Shown here one piece after another: positions 29,041-38,274 of a stretch of 64,000 nucleotides of DNA. Origin of the DNA: Pseudomonas sp. SJZ074 (GTDB lineage: Bacteria; Pseudomonadota; Gammaproteobacteria; Pseudomonadales; Pseudomonadaceae). The notes under the pieces were generated by a model. That model worked only from the letters and a program-made list of their open reading frames with translations. It was not told the origin of the DNA and ran no database searches. Made by a program: the position numbers and the translations under genes. How positions within the stretch are numbered: the first letter of the stretch is position 1; the number at the start of each line of letters is the position of its first letter. The DNA lies in NCBI RefSeq assembly GCF_007828215.1, contig NZ_VIUE01000018.1, forward strand, positions 59,617-123,616, given 5' to 3'.

Positions 29041-29183
29041 TAGGCTCTGTACGAAAAGTCTTGAGACGAAGGTCAGGCAAGGCGAAACAGCCGAGCAAGC
29101 GCAGTGGACTGGAGTACATGAGCATTGCGAGGCTGTTTTCAACACAGCATGAACGAGTATCAAGGCTTTTCGTACAGAGCCTA
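29041..29183. mobile_element. Putative MITE with near-perfect 24-bp terminal inverted repeats
   Basis: TAGGCTCTGTACGAAAAGTC at the left and its near-perfect reverse complement at the right (one mismatch in 24) bound a 143-bp element with no ORF. Both ends carry TA, consistent with a TA target duplication (IS630/mariner type). Confidence 0.75.
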
Positions 29184-29285
29184 GGCTGAGTTAACCACTT
29201 TTGCCCAGGGTTTGGCACTGCGACTTAGGCATCGGGGGAGGGCTGTGCGACACTTGCTTCTTTGATTGTTCAAGGAACCCCTGCC

Positions 29286-29591
29286 GTGCAGATCGATTTG
29301 AATGCGCCTGACGGGCTGACCCTCGACGCCGTTCGCCAGTTGCTGGCATCGGCCAGCGATGACGAACACACCCAATTGCGCGTGACCAAGGGTGGTATCG
29401 CCTATCTGTCTTCGGGCGTGGTGGGGGGAACCGACATCAATGGCTTGCTGTTTCGACTTGAGACGTGGGCAAAGGGCTCGGGTTATGTCGGACGAGTCGC
29501 TGCCAGTGATGAGGTCTGGGTGATGCAGATCTACAACGCCCTGAAAGACAATTGGCCGAATCCGCCCTTCGACTACATTGATGTTTATTGA
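29286..29591 (+). CDS. Hypothetical protein
   Basis: A 101-residue soluble protein from a GTG at 29286 (AAGGA 9 bases upstream), rich in acidic residues and ending FDYIDVY. A TTG at 29262 would add 8 residues. I do not recognise the family; it looks like a small alpha/beta protein and stands alone. Confidence 0.6.
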   Translation: MQIDLNAPDGLTLDAVRQLLASASDDEHTQLRVTKGGIAYLSSGVVGGTDINGLLFRLETWAKGSGYVGRVAASDEVWVMQIYNALKDNWPNPPFDYIDVY

Positions 29592-29757
29592 ACGCTGAAC
29601 ATATTCAGTCACGATTCATGTCTGACTGGCGGTGCCGGGCTCAGGCAAACTGGCGGTTTTCAAGGTGGAAGAGCGGGGCGGTGGCCCTTCTACGGAAACC
29701 AAGCTTCGTTTGGGTTGTCGCACGCTCTCTGTTTATTGATCAACGAAAGGAGGCTTC

Positions 29758-30069
29758 ATGCCTTGGAAGCTCGCGTCATTGAGTATTTTGCTGGCCGCCG
29801 GGTTCTTGCACGGTTGCAGCAGCGCTGAATCGTCCCCTGATCCGGTTGCCGCCCAGACCCATTACGACCGCTGCGAAGCGAAGGCCGCCGAGTTTGCCAT
29901 CGGCAAACAGGCCTCGCCGCAACTGCTGGAACAGGCCCGCACCCGTTCCGGCGCGCAGATTGCCCGGATCCTCAAGCCCAACGACATGGTGACGCTTGAG
30001 TATCGCTCCGATCGCCTGAATCTCAATACCGACGCCAATCTGGTGGTCAATCGGGTGAACTGCGGCTGA
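29758..30069 (+). CDS. I78-family peptidase inhibitor lipoprotein
   Basis: A 103-residue lipoprotein (lipobox LHGCSS) preceded by a strong AAAGGAGG site. The C-terminal part (SGAQIARILKPNDMVTLEYR and DRLNLNTDANLVVNRVNCG) matches the peptidase-inhibitor I78 pattern, with two cysteines that could form the conserved disulfide. It probably restrains serine proteases in the periplasm. Confidence 0.75.
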   Translation: MPWKLASLSILLAAGFLHGCSSAESSPDPVAAQTHYDRCEAKAAEFAIGKQASPQLLEQARTRSGAQIARILKPNDMVTLEYRSDRLNLNTDANLVVNRVNCG

Positions 30070-30086
30070 GTCGCAGTTTTCAACCG

Positions 30087-30124
30087 CCCATAAAAAACCC
30101 CGTCACATGGACGGGGTTTTTTAG
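30087..30124. terminator. Bidirectional rho-independent terminator
   Basis: AAAAAACCCCGTC, a short loop, then GACGGGGTTTTTT between the convergent I78 and cold-shock genes; both strands have a T-tract. Confidence 0.93.
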
Positions 30125-30136
30125 CGCGCCAAGAAA

Positions 30137-30349
30137 TTACTCTGGGCGAACTTGTGCAGCTTGCATACCCTTTTGGCCTTTCTCAGCCACGAAGGAAACG
30201 GTTTGGCCTTCTTTCAGGCTTTTGAAACCGTCGCTTTCGATAGCTTTGAAGTGTACGAACAGGTCGTCACCGCCACCTTGAGGAGTGATGAAGCCGAAGC
30301 CTTTTTCATCGTTGAACCATTTAACGGTGCCGGTTTGGCGATTAGACAT
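30137..30349 (-). CDS. Cold-shock protein (CspA/CapB family)
   Basis: A 70-residue nucleic-acid-binding OB-fold protein with both RNP motifs: KGFGFITP and DLFVHF. It acts as an RNA chaperone. The start at 30349 gives the canonical MSNRQTGTVKWFNDEKGFG. The roughly 290 bp upstream hold no gene and probably include the long 5' leader usual for csp mRNAs. Confidence 0.93.
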   Translation of the reverse strand: MSNRQTGTVKWFNDEKGFGFITPQGGGDDLFVHFKAIESDGFKSLKEGQTVSFVAEKGQKGMQAAQVRPE

Positions 30350-30639
30350 GGTGTATCTCCAAGAAACATATATTTTCAGTAGTGCTGTGCTGCTCAGGCC
30401 AACTGGGCACACCTGGGTATCATAGTCGAAATGTTCGATTTGGGAGCCCCCCGGACGTGCTGTTTGCCGAACAGTCGTCTTTTCTTTACCGCCTCATCCT
30501 GCTGTAAGCCCCGGTTTTAAAGGGTTTTGGCGGAAAGTAAAGGCGATAAAAAAAGCTGTAAAACCTGCAAAATTCGTCTGAAAAAAGGCAAATTCGGGGT
30601 TTTTCATGGGCTCAAGCCAGTCTTGAAAAGCCTGTCCGC

Positions 30640-30942
30640 TCATTTTTTCTTCGAAGGGGCGGCCTTGCATTTGGCGATCTGTCCGAGCGCCTTTTGCTGC
30701 AGTTCCACGGGCGCTTTGTTGTCCATCAGGGCCTGGATGTCGGCGGCCGGGTAGGATTTGATCGCATCGGCGCCACAGGCGCAGTGGGATTTGGCCGCCG
30801 CCGCGCCGATCTGCGGTGTGGCCGCCTGAGTGCACTGGGCCATGTATTTCTCACGCTCGCCTTTTGGCCAGTCGGCGTGGGCGGTCAGAGGGAGCAGCAG
30901 GGCGAAGGGGGCGACTGCTGCCAGTAACGTGTTCAGACGCAT
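30640..30942 (-). CDS. Hypothetical secreted protein
   Basis: A 100-residue protein with a signal peptide (ending TAHADW), then a small helical domain containing a CACGAD segment and a further Cys pair, and a basic KKK tail. I do not recognise a named family. It is monocistronic. Confidence 0.65.
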   Translation of the reverse strand: MRLNTLLAAVAPFALLLPLTAHADWPKGEREKYMAQCTQAATPQIGAAAAKSHCACGADAIKSYPAADIQALMDNKAPVELQQKALGQIAKCKAAPSKKK

Positions 30943-31079
30943 GCTGGGATGCTCCTTTGGGTCGATGTCTTGTTATCAGAGGTATTGCGGGGCGTTTCAG
31001 TTCAGCACTCTGGCATAAAAACCAGGGGTTTACGCTTGTTCAGGTTGCAATTAGAGCACGGCGATGACCGTTCATCTGT

Positions 31080-31320
31080 GCTAGCATGCCGGGCTCGGGT
31101 ATTTTCAGGCACCGGATGACGACAGGTCCCGGCAGCGGTAAATGTTCGAATAACCCTGATTTGAATCCCAGTCACTCTGGTTCGGTTTCCCGGTTGGCCG
31201 CGAGGCTCCTGCCGCTGTAAGGCAGGCGTTCATGATTGAATGGCCTGGACTGGATCTTGTACTGGCTCATCCCAACCCACGTGACCTTTGGTAGGGGTCA
31301 CCACTAGGAGAGGAGGCGCC
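31080..31320 (+). promoter_or_regulatory. Long structured leader of thrS
   Basis: The 378-bp gap before thrS has no gene. It holds a CCTGCC/GGCAGG hairpin (31208-31226) and a second hairpin GTGACC/GGTCAC (31281-31301) that ends just before the ribosome site AGGAGAGGAGG. By analogy with E. coli thrS, where the enzyme binds its own leader, this could be a translational operator; the resemblance is positional only. Confidence 0.4.
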
Positions 31321-33243
31321 ATGCCAACTATTACTCTTCCCGACGGCAGTCAACGTTCATTCGATCATCCGGTATCCGTAGCCGAGGTCGCCGCATCCAT
31401 CGGTGCAGGCCTGGCCAAGGCCACCCTGGCCGGCAAGGTCAACGGCAAACTGGTAGATGCCAGCGATGTCATCGACAGCGACGCCACGCTGCAAATCATC
31501 ACCCCCAAGGATGAAGAGGGACTGGAGATCATTCGCCACTCCTGCGCGCACCTGGTCGGCCATGCGGTCAAGCAGTTGTACCCGAGCGCGAAGATGGTCA
31601 TCGGGCCGGTCATCGACGAAGGCTTCTATTACGACATCGCCTTCGAGCGTCCTTTTACCCCGGACGACATGGCTGCCATCGAACAGCGTATGCAACAGCT
31701 GATCGAGAAGGACTACGACGTCATCAAGAAAGTCACCCCGCGCGCCGAAGTCATCGAAGTCTTCAAGGCCCGTGGCGAGGATTACAAGCTGCGTCTGGTG
31801 GAAGATATGCCGGACGAGCAGGCCATGGGCCTGTACTACCACGAAGAATACGTCGACATGTGCCGCGGTCCGCACGTGCCGAACACCCGTTTCCTGAAGT
31901 CTTTCAAGCTGACCAAACTGTCCGGTGCCTACTGGCGCGGCGATGCGAAGAACGAGCAGTTGCAGCGCGTCTACGGCACTGCCTGGGCGGACAAGAAGCA
32001 GCTGGCGGCCTACATCCAGCGCATCGAGGAAGCCGAGAAGCGCGATCACCGCAAGATCGGCAAGCGCCTGGGCCTGTTCCATACCCAGGAAGAATCGCCG
32101 GGCATGGTGTTCTGGCACCCGAACGGCTGGACGATGTACCAGGTGCTCGAGCAGTACATGCGTCAGGTCCAGCGTGAAAACGGCTATCTGGAAATCAAGA
32201 CGCCGCAAGTGGTGGACCGCAGTCTGTGGGAGAAATCCGGGCACTGGGCCAACTACGCCGACAACATGTTCACCACCCAGTCGGAAAACCGCGACTACGC
32301 CATCAAGCCGATGAACTGCCCATGCCACGTGCAGGTGTTCAACCAGGGCCTGAAAAGCTACCGCGAGCTGCCGATGCGTCTGGCCGAGTTTGGTGCATGC
32401 CACCGTAACGAGCCGTCGGGGGCGCTGCACGGCATCATGCGCGTGCGCGCGTTTACCCAGGACGATGCTCACATCTTCTGCACCGAAGAGCAGATGCAGG
32501 CCGAATCGGCTGCGTTCATCAAGCTGACCATGGACGTCTACCGGGACTTCGGCTTCACCGAAGTCGAGATGAAGCTGTCCACTCGTCCGGAAAAGCGCGT
32601 TGGCTCCGACGAGCTGTGGGATCGCGCCGAAGCCGCACTGGCGGCCGCCCTCGATAGCGCGGGCCTTGCGTATGACCTGCAGCCGGGCGAGGGTGCCTTC
32701 TACGGTCCGAAGATCGAGTTCTCGCTGAAAGATTGCCTGGGTCGTGTCTGGCAGTGTGGTACCCTGCAGCTCGATTTCAACCTGCCGATCCGTCTGGGCG
32801 CCGAATACGTGTCCGAAGACAACAGCCGCAAGCACCCGGTCATGCTTCACCGCGCGATCCTCGGTTCCTTCGAGCGGTTCGTCGGCATCCTGATCGAACA
32901 CTACGAGGGCGCGTTCCCTGCGTGGCTGGCGCCGACCCAGGCAGTGATCATGAATATCACTGATAAACAGGCAGATTTTGCCGCCGAGGTCGAAAAAACT
33001 CTCAACCAAAGCGGATTTCGTGCCAAGTCTGACTTGAGAAATGAAAAGATCGGCTTTAAAATCCGCGAGCATACCTTGCTCAAGGTTCCCTATCTTCTGG
33101 TTATTGGAGATCGGGAAGTCGAGATGCAGACTGTCGCTGTGCGTACTCGTGAAGGTGCTGACCTGGGCTCGATGCCCGTCGCCGAATTCGCCGAGTTCCT
33201 CGCGCAAGCGGTTTCCCGGCGTGGTCGCCCAGATTCGGAGTAA
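31321..33243 (+). CDS. thrS: Threonyl-tRNA synthetase
   Basis: A 640-residue class II synthetase with TGS domain (residues 1-61), editing domain with the HSCAHLVGHAVKQLYP motif, catalytic core (MNCPCHVQVFNQ) and C-terminal anticodon-binding domain. I chose the ATG at 31321, which follows AGGAGAGGAGGCGCC; an in-frame GTG/ATG upstream would add 11 non-conserved residues. First gene of the translation operon; its stop overlaps the infC start codon. Confidence 0.96.
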   Translation: MPTITLPDGSQRSFDHPVSVAEVAASIGAGLAKATLAGKVNGKLVDASDVIDSDATLQIITPKDEEGLEIIRHSCAHLVGHAVKQLYPSAKMVIGPVIDEGFYYDIAFERPFTPDDMAAIEQRMQQLIEKDYDVIKKVTPRAEVIEVFKARGEDYKLRLVEDMPDEQAMGLYYHEEYVDMCRGPHVPNTRFLKSFKLTKLSGAYWRGDAKNEQLQRVYGTAWADKKQLAAYIQRIEEAEKRDHRKIGKRLGLFHTQEESPGMVFWHPNGWTMYQVLEQYMRQVQRENGYLEIKTPQVVDRSLWEKSGHWANYADNMFTTQSENRDYAIKPMNCPCHVQVFNQGLKSYRELPMRLAEFGACHRNEPSGALHGIMRVRAFTQDDAHIFCTEEQMQAESAAFIKLTMDVYRDFGFTEVEMKLSTRPEKRVGSDELWDRAEAALAAALDSAGLAYDLQPGEGAFYGPKIEFSLKDCLGRVWQCGTLQLDFNLPIRLGAEYVSEDNSRKHPVMLHRAILGSFERFVGILIEHYEGAFPAWLAPTQAVIMNITDKQADFAAEVEKTLNQSGFRAKSDLRNEKIGFKIREHTLLKVPYLLVIGDREVEMQTVAVRTREGADLGSMPVAEFAEFLAQAVSRRGRPDSE

Positions 33244-33794
33244 TTATTATTAAGCGTGAAATGAGACAAGATAAACGAGCTGCACCGAAGGCCCCGATCA
33301 ACGAGAATATCTCGGCACGCGAGGTTCGGTTAATTGGCGCTGACGGCGAGCAGATTGGCATCGTCTCGATTGATGAAGCGCTTCGTATTGCTGAAGAAGC
33401 CAAGCTTGATCTGGTGGAAATTTCCGCGGACGCAGTCCCACCCGTTTGCCGGGTGATGGACTACGGCAAGTCGATCTTCGAGAAGAAGAAGCAGATTGCC
33501 GCGGCGAAGAAAAACCAGAAGCAGATTCAGGTAAAAGAAATCAAGTTTCGTCCAGGGACGGAGGAAGGGGATTACCAGGTAAAACTGCGCAACCTGGTAC
33601 GTTTCCTGAGTGACGGGGACAGGGCCAAGGTATCCTTGCGATTCCGCGGCCGTGAGATGGCCCACCAGGAGCTGGGGATGGAACTCCTCAAGCGGGTTGA
33701 ACAAGACCTGCTCGAGTACGGTTCGGTCGAACAGCATCCTAAGATGGAAGGACGCCAGCTGATCATGGTCATCGCCCCGAAAAAGAAGAAGTAA
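33243..33794 (+). CDS. infC: Translation initiation factor IF-3, AUU start codon
   Basis: A 183-residue protein. The ATG at 33261 would remove conserved residues; the true start is the rare ATT at 33243, giving (M)IIKREMRQDKRAAPK. This ATT overlaps the last base of the thrS stop. AUU starts are the hallmark of infC and allow IF-3 to repress its own synthesis, because IF-3 discriminates against non-standard start codons. Other ATT codons at 33246 and 33249 are less likely by length. Confidence 0.93.
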   Translation: MIIKREMRQDKRAAPKAPINENISAREVRLIGADGEQIGIVSIDEALRIAEEAKLDLVEISADAVPPVCRVMDYGKSIFEKKKQIAAAKKNQKQIQVKEIKFRPGTEEGDYQVKLRNLVRFLSDGDRAKVSLRFRGREMAHQELGMELLKRVEQDLLEYGSVEQHPKMEGRQLIMVIAPKKKK

Positions 33795-33854
33795 TCACCA
33801 GGGCACGGCAGGCCTTGCGATTATGTTTATCAACTGAATGCGGAGTATCCGAAC

Positions 33855-34049
33855 ATGCCAAAGATGAAAACCAAAAGTGGTGCTGCCAAGCGGTTTCTGA
33901 AAACTGCTAACGGCATCAAGCACAAGCACGCTTTCAAGAGCCACATCCTGACCAAAATGTCGACCAAGCGTAAGCGTCAACTGCGCGGTAGCAGCTTGCT
34001 GCATCCGTCTGACGTGGCAAAAGTCGAGCGCATGCTGCGCCTTCGTTAA
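33855..34049 (+). CDS. rpmI: 50S ribosomal protein L35
   Basis: A 64-residue, highly basic protein beginning MPKMKTKSGAAKRF, complete and of normal length. It lies between infC and rplT in the conserved order. Confidence 0.97.
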   Translation: MPKMKTKSGAAKRFLKTANGIKHKHAFKSHILTKMSTKRKRQLRGSSLLHPSDVAKVERMLRLR

Positions 34050-34079
34050 TTTTTGGATCAAGAATAGAGGAAGTAACTC

Positions 34080-34436
34080 ATGGCTCGTGTAAAGCGTGGC
34101 GTCATTGCCCGTAAGCGTCACAAGAAAATTATGAAACTTGCTAAAGGCTACTACGGTGCGCGTTCCCGCGTATTCCGTGTTGCCAAGCAAGCCGTAATCA
34201 AGGCAGGCCAATACGCCTACCGTGACCGTCGTCAGAAAAAACGTCAGTTCCGCGCTCTGTGGATCGCTCGTATCAATGCTGGTGCTCGTACCAACGGCCT
34301 GTCCTACAGCCGTTTGATCGCTGGCCTGAAAAAGGCGTCCATCGAGATCGACCGTAAGGTTCTGGCTGATCTGGCAGTGAACGAAAAAGCGGCGTTTGCT
34401 GCGATTGTCGAGAAAGCTAAAGCCACCTTGGCTTAA
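34080..34436 (+). CDS. rplT: 50S ribosomal protein L20
   Basis: A 118-residue basic protein beginning MARVKRGVIARKRHKKI, complete. L20 is an early assembly protein and in E. coli also represses rpmI-rplT translation; whether that leader control exists here was not tested. Confidence 0.97.
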   Translation: MARVKRGVIARKRHKKIMKLAKGYYGARSRVFRVAKQAVIKAGQYAYRDRRQKKRQFRALWIARINAGARTNGLSYSRLIAGLKKASIEIDRKVLADLAVNEKAAFAAIVEKAKATLA

Positions 34437-34440
34437 GTAC

Positions 34441-34525
34441 CCCCGGCAGTCACCGGGGTCCACCTCTGTGGGCCCGGGTGTTAAACGTCATGAATAGGGG
34501 AAGAGCCTTAAAGCTCTTCCCCTAT
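34441..34525 (+). promoter_or_regulatory. Hairpins and possible attenuator between rplT and pheS
   Basis: Two perfect stems: CCCCGG/CCGGGG (34441-34458) and AGGGGAAGAGC/GCTCTTCCCCT with a CTTAAA loop (34496-34523) followed by a weak T-run. A 30-codon ORF (34490-34582) reading MNRGRALKLFPYFV across the second stem occupies the place of the E. coli pheM leader peptide. Confidence 0.55.
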
Positions 34526-34545
34526 TTCGTATCTGGAGTCTGTAC

Positions 34546-35562
34546 ATGGAAAACCTGGATGCGCTGGTCTCTCAAGCACTAGAGGCTGTGCAAAGCGCTG
34601 AAGATATCAATGCCCTGGAGCAAATCCGGGTTCACTACCTTGGCAAGAAGGGCGAGTTGACCCAGGTGATGAAGACCCTGGGGAACCTGCCGGCCGAAGA
34701 GCGTCCGCAAGTCGGTGCGCTGATCAACGTCGCCAAGGAACGTGTCACAGAAGTCCTCAATGCGCGCAAGGCGTTGTTCGAGGAGGCGGACCTGGCCGCC
34801 AAGCTCGCCGCCGAGTCCATCGACGTAACCCTGCCTGGCCGTGGCCAGACCTCCGGTGGCCTGCACCCGGTGACCCGGACCCTGGAACGCGTCGAACAGT
34901 TCTTTACCCGCATCGGCTACGGCATCGCCGAGGGCCCTGAGGTCGAAGACGACTACCACAACTTCGAAGCGCTCAACATCCCAGGCCACCACCCGGCCCG
35001 GTCGATGCACGATACCTTCTATTTCAACGCTAACATGCTGCTGCGCACCCATACCTCGCCGGTACAGGTCCGCACCATGGAATCGAAAAAGCCGCCGATC
35101 CGCATCGTCTGCCCAGGCCGTGTGTACCGTAGCGACTCGGATATCACCCACTCACCGATGTTCCACCAGGTCGAAGGCCTGCTGGTCGATCGCGACATCA
35201 ATTTCGCCGACCTCAAAGGCACCATCGAAGAGTTCCTGCGGGTGTTCTTCGAGAAAGAACTGGCGGTGCGTTTCCGCCCCTCGTACTTCCCATTCACCGA
35301 GCCATCGGCTGAAGTCGACATGGAATGCGTGATGTGCAGCGGCAAGGGCTGCCGGGTCTGCAAGCAGACTGGCTGGCTGGAAGTCATGGGCTGCGGCATG
35401 GTTCACCCGAACGTGCTGCGCATGTCCGGGATCGATCCGGAAGAGTTTTCGGGATTTGCTTTCGGCATGGGCGTCGAGCGCCTGGCCATGCTGCGTTACG
35501 GTGTGAATGACTTGCGCCTGTTCTTCGACAACGACTTGCGGTTCCTTGCGCAATTTCGCTAG
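34546..35562 (+). CDS. pheS: Phenylalanyl-tRNA synthetase alpha subunit
   Basis: A 338-residue class II catalytic subunit. Motif 2 (RVYRSDSDITHSPMFHQVEG) and motif 3 (GFAFGMGVERLAMLRYGV) are intact. It forms an alpha2-beta2 enzyme with PheT, encoded 27 bp downstream. Confidence 0.97.
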   Translation: MENLDALVSQALEAVQSAEDINALEQIRVHYLGKKGELTQVMKTLGNLPAEERPQVGALINVAKERVTEVLNARKALFEEADLAAKLAAESIDVTLPGRGQTSGGLHPVTRTLERVEQFFTRIGYGIAEGPEVEDDYHNFEALNIPGHHPARSMHDTFYFNANMLLRTHTSPVQVRTMESKKPPIRIVCPGRVYRSDSDITHSPMFHQVEGLLVDRDINFADLKGTIEEFLRVFFEKELAVRFRPSYFPFTEPSAEVDMECVMCSGKGCRVCKQTGWLEVMGCGMVHPNVLRMSGIDPEEFSGFAFGMGVERLAMLRYGVNDLRLFFDNDLRFLAQFR

Positions 35563-35589
35563 CCGTCACGAACTTATTAGGAGAACAGG

Positions 35590-37968
35590 ATGAAATTCAG
35601 TGAACAATGGCTGCGCGGCTGGGTCAGTCCGCAGGTAAGCCGGGACGAGCTGGTTGCTCGTCTGTCTATGGCCGGTCTTGAGGTCGATAGCGTGACGCCG
35701 GCCGCCGGTGAATTCAGCGGTGTGGTGGTGGGCGAGGTGCTGAGCACCGAACAACACCCGGACGCGGACAAATTGCGGGTTTGCCAGGTCAGCAATGGCG
35801 GGGAAACCTTTCAGGTGGTCTGTGGCGCGCCAAACGTGCGCCCGGGCCTGAAGATCCCGTTCGCGATGATCGGCGCCGAGCTGCCGGGCGACTTCAAGAT
35901 CAAGAAGGCCAAGCTGCGTGGCGTCGAATCCAACGGCATGTTGTGCTCCCAGGCCGAATTGCAGATCGGCGAAGGCAACGATGGTCTGATGGAACTCCCG
36001 GCCGATGCGCCAGTGGGACAGGACATTCGTGAATACCTGGGCCTGGACGATGCCAGCATCGAGGTCGACCTGACGCCGAACCGTGGTGATTGCCTGTCCC
36101 TGGCCGGTCTGGCCCGTGAAGTGGGCGCCTTGTACGACACTCCGGTGGCTCGCCCGACGGTCGCGCCGGTTCCGGCAATGCATGACGAAGTGCGTTCGGT
36201 CGAGGTCCTGGCCCCGACAGCGTGCCCGCGTTATCTGGGCCGTGTGATCCGTAATGTCGACCTGTCGAAGCCGACGCCGTTGTGGATGGTCGAGCGCCTG
36301 CGTCGTGCCGACGTGCGCAGCATCGACGCTGCCGTCGACATTACCAACTACGTGATGCTGGAACTGGGTCAGCCCCTGCACGCGTTCGATCTCGCCGAAA
36401 TCAATGGCGGCATCCGCGTGCGCATGGCCGAGGAAGGCGAGAAGCTGGTTCTGCTCGACGGCCAGGAAGTCACCCTGCGCAGCGATACCCTGGTGATCGC
36501 CGACCACTCCCGCGCCCTGGCCATTGCCGGTGTGATGGGCGGCGAGCACAGCGGCGTTTCCGTGTCGACTCGCGACGTATTCCTCGAAAGCGCGTTCTTT
36601 GATCAGATCGCCGTCGCTGGCAAGGCCCGTTCCTACGGCCTGCACACCGATGCCTCGCACCGCTACGAGCGTGGCGTGGACTGGCAACTGGCCCGTGAAG
36701 CCATGGAGCGCGCCACCGGCCTGCTGCTGGAAATCACTGGCGGCGAAGCCGGGCCGATCATCGAAACCGTCAACGAACAGCACCTGCCCAAGATCGCACC
36801 GGTCACCCTGCGTGCCCAGCGTATTTCCCAGATGCTGGGCATGGACATGGACGCGGCCGAAGTCGAGCGTCTGCTCAGCGCCTTGGGTTTGAACATCCGT
36901 GCCGATGGAGCAGGGCAGTGGCGCGTCGAAGTGCCAAGTCATCGTTTCGACATCAGCCTGGAAGTCGACCTGATCGAAGAGCTGGCCCGCCTGTACGGCT
37001 ACAACCGTCTGCCGGTTCGCTACCCGCAGGCTCGCCTGGCCCCACAAGCCAAGGCTGAAGCCCGCAGCGACCTGCCGGAACTGCGCCGCCTGCTGGTGGC
37101 CCGTGGGTATCAGGAAGCGATCACCTACAGCTTCATCGATCCACGCCAGTTCGAACTGTTCAACCCAGGCGTCGAGCCGCTGTTGCTGGCCAATCCGATC
37201 TCCAACGACATGGCGGCCATGCGTTCGTCCTTGTGGCCTGGTCTGGTCAAGTCGCTGCAGCACAACCTGAACCGTCAGCAGGACCGCGTGCGCCTGTTCG
37301 AAAGCGGCCTGCGCTTCGTCGGCCAGTTGGACGGCTTGAAGCAAGAGCCGATGCTCGCCGGTGTCGTTTGCGGCAGCCGCCTGCCGGAAGGCTGGGCGCA
37401 GGGTCGCGACGTCGTCGACTTCTTCGACGTCAAGGCTGACGTGGAGGCGGTACTCGGCTTCGCCGGTGCGCTGGATGCATTCACCTTCGTGCCGGGCAAA
37501 CATCCAGCCCTGCACCCTGGGCAAACTGCGCGCATCGAGCGAGACGGGCGTGAAGTCGGCTATGTCGGTGCCATCCACCCGGAATTGTCGAAAACCTTGG
37601 GCCTCGATCGTCCAGTCTTCGTTTTCGAGCTGGTTCTGGCCGAAGTGGCGCAGGGGAAAATGCCGAAATTCCAGGAGTTATCGCGCTTTCCTGAAGTGCG
37701 CCGTGACCTGGCGTTGCTGGCTGACCGCGACGTTGCCTCGAGCGCCGTGCTGGACGTAATCCGTGAAAATGCAGGCGAGTGGCTGACGGACCTCAGGCTA
37801 TTTGACGTGTATCAGGGTAAAGGCATTGATCCGCATAGAAAAAGCCTTGCAGTCGGCTTGACCTGGCAGCATCCATCGCGCACTCTTAATGACGATGAGG
37901 TGAATACCGCAACGCAGAATATCCTCACCTCGCTCGAAAACAGGTTGAACGCCACGTTAAGGAAGTGA
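35590..37968 (+). CDS. pheT: Phenylalanyl-tRNA synthetase beta subunit
   Basis: A 792-residue subunit with an N-terminal tRNA-binding (OB) domain, B3/B4 editing domain, B5 domain and C-terminal anticodon-binding (FDX-ACB) domain. It is complete. It precedes ihfA by 3 bp. Confidence 0.97.
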   Translation: MKFSEQWLRGWVSPQVSRDELVARLSMAGLEVDSVTPAAGEFSGVVVGEVLSTEQHPDADKLRVCQVSNGGETFQVVCGAPNVRPGLKIPFAMIGAELPGDFKIKKAKLRGVESNGMLCSQAELQIGEGNDGLMELPADAPVGQDIREYLGLDDASIEVDLTPNRGDCLSLAGLAREVGALYDTPVARPTVAPVPAMHDEVRSVEVLAPTACPRYLGRVIRNVDLSKPTPLWMVERLRRADVRSIDAAVDITNYVMLELGQPLHAFDLAEINGGIRVRMAEEGEKLVLLDGQEVTLRSDTLVIADHSRALAIAGVMGGEHSGVSVSTRDVFLESAFFDQIAVAGKARSYGLHTDASHRYERGVDWQLAREAMERATGLLLEITGGEAGPIIETVNEQHLPKIAPVTLRAQRISQMLGMDMDAAEVERLLSALGLNIRADGAGQWRVEVPSHRFDISLEVDLIEELARLYGYNRLPVRYPQARLAPQAKAEARSDLPELRRLLVARGYQEAITYSFIDPRQFELFNPGVEPLLLANPISNDMAAMRSSLWPGLVKSLQHNLNRQQDRVRLFESGLRFVGQLDGLKQEPMLAGVVCGSRLPEGWAQGRDVVDFFDVKADVEAVLGFAGALDAFTFVPGKHPALHPGQTARIERDGREVGYVGAIHPELSKTLGLDRPVFVFELVLAEVAQGKMPKFQELSRFPEVRRDLALLADRDVASSAVLDVIRENAGEWLTDLRLFDVYQGKGIDPHRKSLAVGLTWQHPSRTLNDDEVNTATQNILTSLENRLNATLRK

Positions 37969-37971
37969 CGT

Positions 37972-38274
37972 ATGGGGGCTCTGACGAAAGCTGAGATGGC
38001 GGAACGTCTATACGAGGAGCTGGGCCTGAATAAACGGGAGGCCAAAGAACTGGTCGAACTGTTTTTCGAAGAAATCAGGCACGCTCTCGAAGACAACGAG
38101 CAGGTCAAATTGTCCGGTTTCGGCAATTTTGACCTTCGGGACAAACGCCAGCGGCCTGGCCGCAATCCGAAAACGGGAGAAGAAATCCCGATCACGGCTC
38201 GCCGTGTGGTCACCTTTCGTCCAGGGCAGAAGTTGAAGGCCCGAGTTGAGGCTTATGCTGGAACCAAGTCATAA
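37972..38274 (+). CDS. ihfA: Integration host factor alpha subunit
   Basis: A 100-residue DNA-bending protein of the HU/IHF family, with the DNA-contact region RNPKTGEEIPITARRVVTFRP (split as RNPKTGEEIP and ITARRVVTF). IHF is needed for lambda-type site-specific recombination, which is relevant to the prophage inserted about 430 bp downstream. The start is ATG behind AAGGAAGTGACGT. Confidence 0.96.
   Translation: MGALTKAEMAERLYEELGLNKREAKELVELFFEEIRHALEDNEQVKLSGFGNFDLRDKRQRPGRNPKTGEEIPITARRVVTFRPGQKLKARVEAYAGTKS

Noticed and set aside
31100..31260. Cobalamin-riboswitch-like pieces (CCGCTGTAAGG, GAATCCCAGTCAC) in the thrS leader
   Set aside because: The B12-box order and flanking conserved segments are absent, and the downstream gene is thrS.
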